This document shows, one piece after another, positions 9,440 to 15,657 of a stretch of 42,611 bases of DNA (positions are counted from its first letter, which is position 1; the number at the start of each line of letters is the position of its first letter). The translations under genes were made by a program, and so were the position numbers. The notes under the pieces were generated by a model that worked only from the letters and a program-made list of their open reading frames with translations, was not told where the DNA came from and ran no database searches. The stretch is from Thiocapsa sp. KS1 (GTDB lineage: Bacteria > Pseudomonadota > Gammaproteobacteria > Chromatiales > Chromatiaceae): positions 58,533 through 101,143 of the forward strand of contig NZ_LN848257.1 in assembly GCF_001499735.1 (NCBI RefSeq), given 5' to 3'.

Positions 9440-10735
9440 CTAATTCCAATCGTGCCAACTGCCGGGGATGCGGCTTGCCGAGAAGACACGGTCAAGTTGT
9501 AAGCCATCGAGGGAATCATCGTCTTCCGCATCTTTGTCTGCTAGACCCCAATACCGGAACGCGGTATTCGCGGTCAGTTTTGTGACATTACCTTCAAAGA
9601 CCATCGAGCCATAGATGTCTGTTTTGCCCCACCCGTTGGCGTTGCAGTCTTCTGATGTTTCAACATAGACGATGCCGTAGATGGTGATATTGCCGTTGAT
9701 CTTTGGGCATCCGGCGGATTTTTCGTAGACCAGAACGACGGGGGCGGTGGGCGAGCTGTCAATATCTTTCTCTGTCCATTTTTCTTTCTTGATGATCTCG
9801 GACGTTATCCAGAGCAAGCGCGGCGAGCTGTGGTCATTGGCGGCGGCGAGCGCTTTGAATTTTTCCTTGCTGATGTCGAAGACGTAATCCCAAGCACTGC
9901 CTTCGAAGGCATTCGGACGGATTACGGCTTGATCATTATTGTTCACTTCCAGGTGACCTAGGTCGAGACAACTGCTGTCCGCCGACGAGGCAAGGGCAAT
10001 CGACTCGCACTCCTCCTCATCCATTTCGTTATCGCAGTCACGCGGATAGATGTTTGGAGTTCCGGTCGCGCCGGACAGGCAGCCGTTGATCACCATCGGT
10101 GGCAGATCCGAAGCGAAACCCTGCGCACTCTTGCCTGACAACAATCGCTTTTGCTGAAAGCACTCCGTGGCAACCGCCTTGATACTGTCATCCCCGCGGG
10201 CATTGGCCTCGGATCGAATACAGGTTTCATCGTCGTCTTCGGTTGCAGTCAAGACGATGTCATACGTGGCATCGCCGGTGGTGGTGACCGCGGGTGGGTT
10301 GTCGATCGCGTCGCCCCGGCCCGCCCGGGCGAGGGCATAGTCGAGTCCCGCCTGCGCCGCTTGTTGTGCCTCTTTGGCGCGCACCTCGTTGTTCGCGATA
10401 CGTTGCTCAATGATGCCGACACGCACGGCGCTGAGCGTGAGGATGGTGGAGCCCATGAGCAGCAAGAGGCCAAGCATGAGCGTGAGCGCGCCGCGCTGGC
10501 GACGGAAATGGGTCGAGGAGGCGGATTTCCTGCGCGGGTTTCCGTCGGTCGGTAGGGTGGGCGAGCTGGAGCGAGGTTTATCGAACCTTGTGCCGGCGCT
10601 GGTGGACTGCGCTTTGTCTGTCCACCCTGCGGTGCTTGTCGGCCCTGCGGCGGTTGTCCGGCCGACCGATTCGATCGGCGACGTGGCTGGACTCAACAAC
10701 GAGGCCGTGTTTCGCTTGGCCTTCGTCGAGCGCAT
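9440..10735 (-). CDS. pilX: PilX-like minor pilin assembly protein with long N-terminal extension
   Basis: 431 residues from the ATG at 10735. The membrane helix RGALTLMLGLLLLMGSTILTLS followed by EQRIANNEVRAKEAQQAAQAGLDYALA is the PilX_N signature; position +5 after Gly is not Glu. The helix starts only at about residue 82: the first 80 residues are basic and Ser/Thr/Pro-rich, and no ATG, GTG or TTG was found in the 35 or so codons just before the helix, so the extension appears genuine or the start is non-canonical. The C-terminal part has INGNITIYGIVYVE and DIYGSMVFEGNVTK, repeats reminiscent of a beta-solenoid. It sits 13 bp after pilW. Base composition is AT-richer than the flanking housekeeping genes. 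Confidence 0.75.
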   Translation of the reverse strand: MRSTKAKRNTASLLSPATSPIESVGRTTAAGPTSTAGWTDKAQSTSAGTRFDKPRSSSPTLPTDGNPRRKSASSTHFRRQRGALTLMLGLLLLMGSTILTLSAVRVGIIEQRIANNEVRAKEAQQAAQAGLDYALARAGRGDAIDNPPAVTTTGDATYDIVLTATEDDDETCIRSEANARGDDSIKAVATECFQQKRLLSGKSAQGFASDLPPMVINGCLSGATGTPNIYPRDCDNEMDEEECESIALASSADSSCLDLGHLEVNNNDQAVIRPNAFEGSAWDYVFDISKEKFKALAAANDHSSPRLLWITSEIIKKEKWTEKDIDSSPTAPVVLVYEKSAGCPKINGNITIYGIVYVETSEDCNANGWGKTDIYGSMVFEGNVTKLTANTAFRYWGLADKDAEDDDSLDGLQLDRVFSASRIPGSWHDWN

Positions 10736-10748
10736 GCGCGGGTCTCGA

Positions 10749-11528
10749 TTACTTGATGAAGTAACGGTCATTGCGGACGTCCACGGTGGCTTGGAGGCTT
10801 TGCCGAACGTCGGGGTCATCACGCAGTTGCCCGGTCATCAGGATGTCGACCCAACGCGTCTCCCGGCAAAGATCATTGGTGTCGCAGGCGCTGCTTTCCT
10901 TTCCGGCCTTCAGATTGACTTCCTTGGTTTTGATCGTGAACTGCAAGGTTGTGATGCGGATATCGTTGCTGGTGATTCGCTCCCAACTGCCGCTGTTGCA
11001 GGTGAACGTCGTATCCGCTCCGTCCTTACGGCCGAGGCGCATCCGAACGGCTTGTTCTTTGAGCTGAAAGCCGAACATCTCCATCGCCTCCTGGTCATAC
11101 GGCGGCTTATCGAAGTATGATCCCGTCACGAGGCAGGGCGCATCCTTATTTCGTTTACAAATGCCGATGGCTCCCGTGGCATCAAGGTCATAGCTGTAGA
11201 GCAGGCAGCTCTCGTTTGCCTCTCCGGAGACCTTGTCCGTGCGCAGCCGATGATCGACCCCATTGACGGTGCTCTGAAATGGATTCTCCTGGAGCTCGGG
11301 AGCGGTCACCGACGCATAGTGCCAGTATCCGGCGCGACGCAGATCCTGTTGCATGATCTCGAGGACGGCGCGCAACTCTTGGTTCAAACGGGCCTGCTCG
11401 ACGTTTTGCGTGGTGGCACGTGCGCCGAGGACATAGGTTGTTGAGATCCCGATGAGCACGAGTGAGCCGACGGTTGTGCCGACCAGCAGCTCGGTCAGGG
11501 TCACGCCGGCCTGTCGGCGGAGCGCCAT
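10749..11528 (-). CDS. pilW: Minor type IV pilin, PilW type
   Basis: 259 residues from the ATG at 11528. Short leader MALRRQAG, cleavage after Gly8, then VTLTELLVGTTVGSLVLIGI with Glu at +5: a class III prepilin signal. The NQELRAVLEIMQQDLRRAGYWHY segment is typical of PilW. Several cysteines in the globular part (LLYSYDLDATGAIGICKRNKDAPCL) may pair. An ATG at 11570, overlapping fimT by 10 bp, would give a 22-residue leader and is a reasonable alternative. Expected to act with PilV, PilX and FimT in initiating pilus assembly. Confidence 0.88.
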   Translation of the reverse strand: MALRRQAGVTLTELLVGTTVGSLVLIGISTTYVLGARATTQNVEQARLNQELRAVLEIMQQDLRRAGYWHYASVTAPELQENPFQSTVNGVDHRLRTDKVSGEANESCLLYSYDLDATGAIGICKRNKDAPCLVTGSYFDKPPYDQEAMEMFGFQLKEQAVRMRLGRKDGADTTFTCNSGSWERITSNDIRITTLQFTIKTKEVNLKAGKESSACDTNDLCRETRWVDILMTGQLRDDPDVRQSLQATVDVRNDRYFIK

Positions 11529-11560
11529 GTCGGCAATCTTGATCGAGGGCGAGGGAAGGG

Positions 11561-12226
11561 TCAGTCGCATTCGCGGAATCCCGGTACGGACTGATTCGGC
11601 GAGCACAGCCGGACACGGCCGAGCACGCTCAGGATGATCCTGAGCTGATCACCGTTCGGGGTACTGAAGGTGACGTTCCCGTTGCCGTTGAACTCGGAGC
11701 CTGCCGCTCCCGAGCCCATGCGCATCGTGGTTCCGCGTCGTGGCTCGAATCCGGTTAAGCCTTGATTCAAGGTCGTCGTCGCACTGATCCGGCCAAGATC
11801 GGCGCCGCCGACGCGTTTGATCAGGGGCACGGCATCCGCGGTCGGCGGCGACAGGGTGCAGGCGTCGCCGGCGTTCGGGTCGATCAGTTGACAGTCGCAA
11901 TCGGTGCGTTCGGTGATGCCGTAACACCAGGGCGTGCCGTCGTCGAACACCAGATGCAGATCCCGATTCCGCCGAATGGCCTCGCCGCGCAGCCATTGCA
12001 GATCCTCCCCGAGCGCTTGGGCGGCGCTCTTGAGCCGGTTGCGTTCGAGCATGTCCTGCATCGCGGGAACGCCTAAGGAGGCCAGGATGGCGAGCACCGA
12101 CAGCGTGATCATGAGCTCGAGCAGGGTGAAGCCCGGCGAGGTCTTCGGGTGAACGACTCGTCGCGCGCGCGAGATATTCACTCGGCCGTCCGGACTTGTT
12201 CCGCGGATGTGTGCAACGCCGACCAT
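11561..12226 (-). CDS. fimT: Pseudopilin / minor pilin with GspH domain (FimT-like)
   Basis: 221 residues from the ATG at 12226. Prepilin signal with cleavage after Gly32 and GFTLLELMITLSVLAILASLGVPAMQDM, Glu at +5. The following ERNRLKSAAQALGEDLQWLRGEAIRRN matches the GspH/FimT helix. Four cysteines in a stretch (WCYGITERTDCDCQL, then DACTL) suggest disulfides. The leader is long; an internal GTG near 12180 would shorten it to about 17 residues, and a GTG at 12250 overlapping pilE would lengthen it. Second gene of the operon, 11 bp after pilE. Confidence 0.87.
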   Translation of the reverse strand: MVGVAHIRGTSPDGRVNISRARRVVHPKTSPGFTLLELMITLSVLAILASLGVPAMQDMLERNRLKSAAQALGEDLQWLRGEAIRRNRDLHLVFDDGTPWCYGITERTDCDCQLIDPNAGDACTLSPPTADAVPLIKRVGGADLGRISATTTLNQGLTGFEPRRGTTMRMGSGAAGSEFNGNGNVTFSTPNGDQLRIILSVLGRVRLCSPNQSVPGFRECD

Positions 12227-12237
12227 TTCGGTGCGTC

Positions 12238-12687
12238 TCAGCGCCAGCACTCGCGTGGCGCCTTCGCGCCTTCTTGGTCGATCGTCAAGACCGTGCAGGA
12301 GACCCCGCCCGCGCGATCGGCCACCTGGGCCTTTTGGGCCGTAGCGACGGCGGAGAAACCGGAGGCATTGACCTTGTTTAGACTCAGCTTGTACCAGCCG
12401 TCGGGGGTTTCTTCCGCAAGCGGCAGGCTGTAAACGGGATCGTCGCAGACCATGCCGGACTTGGCAGCGTTCAGATCATCGGCATAGCGGCTACAATTAG
12501 CGCGAAAGCGCTCCTGAGCCATCGCGATGCCGACGAGGGCTGTTTGTCCGTCCGTGCGTCGTGCCTTGCGGATCTGGTCCTGATAGGCGGGGAAGGCCAC
12601 GGAGGCAAGGATGGCGATCACCGCGATGACGATGAGAAGCTCGATGAGCGTGAAGCCGATTGGATGTCGACCGAGGTTTGTGTCCAT
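12238..12687 (-). CDS. pilE: Type IV pilin PilE-like
   Basis: 149 residues. Leader MDTNLGRHPIG, cleavage after Gly11, then FTLIELLIVIAVIAILASVAFPAYQDQ with Glu at +5, a textbook type IVa prepilin. The DGQTALVGIAMAQERFRANC and GFSAVATAQ...CTVLTIDQEG segments match the PilE family that in Pseudomonas is a minor pilin. Two Cys near the C-terminus could form the D-loop disulfide. It is the first gene of a minus-strand operon pilE-fimT-pilW-pilX-pilV, so its 210-bp upstream region, shared with the divergent lipoprotein gene, should hold the promoter. Confidence 0.92.
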   Translation of the reverse strand: MDTNLGRHPIGFTLIELLIVIAVIAILASVAFPAYQDQIRKARRTDGQTALVGIAMAQERFRANCSRYADDLNAAKSGMVCDDPVYSLPLAEETPDGWYKLSLNKVNASGFSAVATAQKAQVADRAGGVSCTVLTIDQEGAKAPRECWR

Positions 12688-12849
12688 TCGCGTGCCCCAT
12701 CAGCGAGGTGAGTCCCGAGCGCCGCGCGTGGAGGGCATGGCCCCGAGCGCATCGCACCTCAATGTGTACGTCGGAGTATGGATCCGTTTCGTGTATTTTT
12801 CCACTCCCGTGCATGATGCCGTATCTTGTGCACTCGCGTGATTTGCAGC

Positions 12850-12882
12850 GCTCTCGATACCATATCTACGACGATCGAGAGC
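12850..12882. promoter_or_regulatory. Inverted repeat in the pilE / lipoprotein divergent region
   Basis: GCTCTCGAT (12850-12858) and its exact complement ATCGAGAGC (12874-12882), separated by 15 bp, end 17 bp before the lipoprotein start codon. It may be a protein-binding palindrome or an mRNA hairpin in the 5' leader. No regulator can be named. Confidence 0.4.
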
Positions 12883-12899
12883 TAATCCCGGACGACACC

Positions 12900-13484
12900 A
12901 TGAAAGCGCAGATTCCGATCCGATCGACCGCCTTCGGCCTGATGGTTTTACTCCTCGGCGGCTGCCAAACCCTCGTGCGTGAATCCGTGCAAACCGGTTG
13001 GGAGGAGATCCCGCCGGGCAGCACCTTAACGCTGAATCGGTCGGTGTCGATCCAGCCGGGACGCGCGAGGGCTTTTGTCGTGGATCGCGGATCGCGCTCG
13101 TCGGGCGGGGGCGACGGGACGAGCTGCGTGCTCGAGGTGCGGCGAATCGACGAGGATGATGTCCAGACGATTCCGGCAGGCGAAATCCCGATCACCCGTG
13201 TCCAGAACTATGTTGCCTTGGTGTCCGGCCGTCTCCCCACACCGGGCTTGGACGGGGGCGTTCGCTTCCGGCTGGCCGGCCACGGGGACAGCGGCGGCTC
13301 GCAGATGATCCGGCAGGGCTATCACTTCTGGCTCGACGGCAGCCATGACCCGAATCTGATGCGCATGACCTGTCTGGGGCGGCTCGACGACCCGGCCTAT
13401 ACGCGGGCGCCGACGCTTGCCGAGATCCGAGCCGTGTTGGGCGATGTCGCGACCTTGAAGGTGGTGCTTCCGACGGTGCCTTGA
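12900..13484 (+). CDS. Uncharacterised lipoprotein
   Basis: 194 residues. The signal peptide MKAQIPIRSTAFGLMVLLLGGC has a lipobox LLGGC with Cys22 as lipidation site, so the protein should be membrane-anchored, probably in the outer membrane (Gln at +2). The mature part starts with an ASP-poor region TLVRESVQTGWEEIPPGST, then alternates hydrophobic and polar residues in a way that suggests a beta-rich fold; Cys residues occur at CVLEVRR and MTCLGR. I do not recognise the family. Transcribed divergently from the pilin operon and convergently with the glycosylase gene. Start chosen at the ATG that gives the signal peptide. Confidence 0.8.
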   Translation: MKAQIPIRSTAFGLMVLLLGGCQTLVRESVQTGWEEIPPGSTLTLNRSVSIQPGRARAFVVDRGSRSSGGGDGTSCVLEVRRIDEDDVQTIPAGEIPITRVQNYVALVSGRLPTPGLDGGVRFRLAGHGDSGGSQMIRQGYHFWLDGSHDPNLMRMTCLGRLDDPAYTRAPTLAEIRAVLGDVATLKVVLPTVP

Positions 13485-13521
13485 GCGTCGGCCGGGAATC
13501 CCGGGATGCGCGCGTTTGCCC

Positions 13522-14343
13522 CTACATGTTCGTCGTTTCCTTCCCGGGAGCGCTTTGTCCTGACTGACAGCCCGGGCACCAGTAGGTCGATCGCGCATGT
13601 TTCCCGAGCCGTTCCCGCACCAGGCTCGTCCCGCAGCGCAAGCAGGGCTGTCCGGCGCGGCCGTAGACCCAGAGGATGCCGCGACCGTCGTCGGCGGTGC
13701 GGGTGACGCGGGGTCCGCCGCCGAGGTTGCTCAGGAGCAGACGTTCAGCGGTCCGATAGAGCGCGGCGAAGGTCTCTTCCGAGATATCGCCCAAGCGGGT
13801 CCGCGGTTCGCAGTGCTCCAGGAAAAGGACTTCGGATTTGTAGACGTTGCCGATGCCGCTTGCAACGCGCTGATCGAGCAGCAGATCGACGAGCTCGGTC
13901 GCGGGGCTTAAGAGATCGCGAGCGCGCCGGAGCAGGGACTCGACGGCCGGCGCATCGCGACTCAGATCCGGTCCGAGGCGGTCTGTTCGATCGCGTCTCC
14001 GCAATCCGCAGGTTTCGAGGATCTCGACCTCTTTTGCGTTGAAGCAGACGTAGTCTTGTCCTGCGGCGCTCAAGACGAGGGTTGCCCGATGTGCGGGCTT
14101 CTGCCAGGTCTGTCCGAGCGGGTACCGGTGCCAGGAGCCGTACATCCCGAGGTGAACCCGAAGCGAGGCCCCGCCTTCGAAGTCGATGAAGAGATGCTTG
14201 CCCTTGCTGGTCACCCGCAGCACGCGATCCCGCGCGAGTGCCGGGAGGGCGCGACCCTGCAGACGGGCGCCGTCGAGGCGCTGATCAAACAAAGCGCCGG
14301 ACAGGAAGGTCGCGAGCTTGTGGATGGTGTCGCCTTCGGGCAT
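13522..14343 (-). CDS. nei: Fpg/Nei family DNA glycosylase (endonuclease VIII-like)
   Basis: 273 residues. Bifunctional base-excision glycosylase/AP lyase family. The N-terminus MPEGDTIHKLA supplies the catalytic Pro2-Glu3; PEGDT rather than PEGPE places it in the Nei2-like branch. The beta-hairpin lysine is in SKGKHLFIDF (about residue 52). The H2TH region LLLDQRVASGIGNVYKSEVLFLEH and a C-terminal zinc finger (CLRC ... CPGC, 16 residues apart) are intact. Expected to remove oxidised pyrimidines. A minus-strand Rho-independent terminator stands only 25 bp upstream of its start codon, so the gene either uses a promoter inside that terminator or depends on read-through. Confidence 0.9.
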   Translation of the reverse strand: MPEGDTIHKLATFLSGALFDQRLDGARLQGRALPALARDRVLRVTSKGKHLFIDFEGGASLRVHLGMYGSWHRYPLGQTWQKPAHRATLVLSAAGQDYVCFNAKEVEILETCGLRRRDRTDRLGPDLSRDAPAVESLLRRARDLLSPATELVDLLLDQRVASGIGNVYKSEVLFLEHCEPRTRLGDISEETFAALYRTAERLLLSNLGGGPRVTRTADDGRGILWVYGRAGQPCLRCGTSLVRERLGKHARSTYWCPGCQSGQSAPGKETTNM

Positions 14344-14367
14344 GGAGTGAACCGAGATCCGACGGAC

Positions 14368-14393
14368 AAAAAGACGCCCCGCGATGCGGGGCG
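14368..14393 (-). terminator. Rho-independent terminator upstream of nei (minus strand)
   Basis: On the minus strand an 8-bp perfect stem CGCCCCGC/GCGGGGCG with a 3-nt loop (14375-14393) is followed by TCTTTTT (14368-14374). About 20 nt before the stem lies CTCCTT. Immediately upstream is a five-codon frame (14400-14414) with a GAAGGA 9 nt before its ATG. Confidence 0.75.
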
Positions 14394-14521
14394 AGCGAAC
14401 TAAGGAGAACTCATCGTTGCGTTTCCTTCGAGTCCGAAGGCGTCGAAGGGTTCCCGAATCCGTCGCTCCGCCGCATCGGCATGTGTGGCCGGGTGTGCCG
14501 CCACGTTGCGGCGATCCGCTC

Positions 14522-14606
14522 TAAACCGCGCCCGGTGCGTTATGCGTCATTTGGTGGATGGCTTGGCCGCGCCGGCTCCGACGACTGTCGGAGCCGGCGC
14601 GGTTTA
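14522..14606. repeat. TAAACCGCG dispersed repeat, copy A
   Basis: 85 bp bounded by TAAACCGCG and its complement CGCGGTTTA. The left half carries the family core ATGCGTCATTT (from 14542). The right half is a perfect 16-bp stem (14567-14582 with 14587-14602) closed by GACT. Copy B at 16529-16614 is nearly the same sequence in the opposite orientation. Confidence 0.85.
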
Positions 14607-14628
14607 AAGGATTAAAAATCTTAAATTC

Positions 14629-14712
14629 TAAACCGCGTCTCACTGGGGTCGAGGATATCTCCGAAGCGAAACGAACAATGAAAACGACGCATGTCGCTCT
14701 GGACGCGGTTTA
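14629..14712. repeat. TAAACCGCG dispersed repeat, copy D
   Basis: 84 bp, bounded by TAAACCGCG and CGCGGTTTA, in direct contact with copy A through a 22-bp AT-rich linker (14607-14628). Read on the minus strand it starts AACCGCGTCCAGAGCG and has the core ATGCGTCGTTTT; its interior lacks the long GC-rich hairpin of copies A and B and instead is closest to copy E at 24179. Confidence 0.75.
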
Positions 14713-14723
14713 ATCGCCGCGGA

Positions 14724-14748
14724 CAAAAAAACCCCGCCGGAGGCGGGG
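14724..14748 (-). terminator. Rho-independent terminator (minus strand)
   Basis: On the minus strand the stem CCCCGCC/GGCGGGG (14732-14748, 3-nt loop) is followed by seven T (14725-14731). CTCCTTGTCGTG precedes the stem, closely matching the block before the other terminator at 14368. A hairpin GAGCCTC-CTCG-GAGGCTC lies 20 nt further upstream. No gene on the minus strand precedes it, so it probably ends a non-coding transcript. Confidence 0.72.
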
Positions 14749-14868
14749 AACACGACAAGGAGTCAGAGAGCCTCCGAGGAGGCTCGCGGAGTTCGAGACG
14801 CACGCGGGTGAAAAGTTCGACAGAATCTGGTCGGAAATTCCACGGAGATGGTGTTGATGGTTTGATGA

Positions 14869-14903
14869 GCCTCCAGCCTCCAGCCTCCAGCCGCCAGCCG
14901 CCC
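14869..14903. repeat. Heptanucleotide tandem repeat (GCCTCCA)
   Basis: Four units of a 7-mer, GCCTCCA three times then GCCGCCA, and a degenerate fifth. The unit resembles the CAGCCAC tract before purF; both read CCAGCCN on one strand. Confidence 0.7.
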
Positions 14904-15203
14904 GTTTCTGGTTCTTCGGCAACGTCTGAACGCGCCGCGCCGGGTTGATGCCGCCCCCGGAGATCCACCGCACGGCCGCGTCCGACAAAGCCCGTCGCGT
15001 CTGCGCAGCGCCCTTGCCTTGCTTTTCGGCGCGTGCAACGCCATGATCTCTCCGCGAGCGAAAACGCTGCGTTGTGTCCCCTCCGATTCGGAGTCCAATC
15101 CGACACACGCTCTTCTGCACCGCTCGCCCCCACAGACCGACCCCGACCGAACGAGGTAACCTCGGTTGTCCGCTTGGACAGGGTCTTCGGAGATTCGAAG
15201 AGT

Positions 15204-15563
15204 ATGCTGATCAAAATCGGCGGGGATACCCTCGCCTTGGACGGGGATATCCGCCGTCACATCGAGACGGAAGTGGCCAAGCTTGCGGCACGCTTCCCGG
15301 GAGAAGACCTGGAGGCCCGGGCCACCATCCAAGAGGAGTTCGACCCGCTCCACGGACACCGCGTCCGCTGCGAGCTGTCCGCCAAGATCGCCCACGGGCG
15401 CCAAATCGTCGTCCGGGACGCACGCAAAACGGCCAAGGAAGCCATCGACGAGGTCTTCGGACTCGCACGTCGCAACCTGCGCCGGGCGCGCCGTCAAATC
15501 AGTATCCCCCGCACGCCTCCGCACGGCGCCCTGAACACGGGAACCCACGCCATCGGAGGTTGA
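15204..15563 (+). CDS. hpf: HPF/YfiA-like ribosome-associated protein
   Basis: 119 residues from the ATG at 15204 (GAAGAG upstream); the frame is open further 5' but the added residues do not fit. The pattern beta (MLIKIGGDTLALD), helix (IRRHIETEVAKLAARFP), three beta strands (LEARATIQEEFDP, RVRCELSAKI, GRQIVVRDA) and a final helix (KTAKEAIDEVFGLARRNLRRARR) is that of ribosome hibernation factors that bind the 30S decoding site in resting cells. It has a basic 20-residue tail and is not next to rpoN, the usual neighbour. Assignment rests on fold pattern, so moderate confidence. Confidence 0.65.
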   Translation: MLIKIGGDTLALDGDIRRHIETEVAKLAARFPGEDLEARATIQEEFDPLHGHRVRCELSAKIAHGRQIVVRDARKTAKEAIDEVFGLARRNLRRARRQISIPRTPPHGALNTGTHAIGG

Positions 15564-15617
15564 TTCCCGAGTCCTGGTCCTACCAATCGCCGGCGTCCTT
15601 TGAATCGGGGGTTGTCT

Positions 15618-15650
15618 CGAAGCGGTTCACGTCCTCGTCGAACCGCTTCG
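15618..15650. terminator. Hairpin between convergent hpf and SDR genes
   Basis: CGAAGCGGTTC (15618-15628) and its complement GAACCGCTTCG (15640-15650), 11-bp perfect stem with an 11-nt loop, in the 94-bp convergent gap. There is no T-tract on either side, so a bidirectional terminator role is inferred from position only. Confidence 0.45.
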
Positions 15651-15657
15651 GGGTGCT

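Larger units (their letters stand above)
14344..15203. other. 860-bp intergenic region rich in repeats and terminators
   Basis: No convincing protein gene. From left to right it holds a minus-strand terminator, two adjacent copies of the TAAACCGCG repeat joined by an AT-rich linker, a second minus-strand terminator, a GAGCCTC/GAGGCTC hairpin (14768-14785), a heptamer tandem repeat, and about 300 bp of GC-rich sequence without visible structure before the HPF-like gene. The terminators imply minus-strand transcripts that start within the region. Confidence 0.6.

Noticed and set aside
14416-14522. Plus-strand frame beginning TTG at 14416 after AAGGAG
   Set aside because: The product would be short and almost half arginine; the AAGGAG is better explained as the complement of the CTCCTT that precedes the minus-strand terminator.
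14522-14606. Copy A hairpin as a transcription terminator
   Set aside because: The stem is strong, but it is part of a dispersed element also found between divergent genes and has no T-tract at the right distance, so it is better called a repeat.
15100-15203. Sigma54 promoter before the HPF-like gene
   Set aside because: No TGGCAC-N5-TTGCA type motif was found; only a loose TTGGAC is present.
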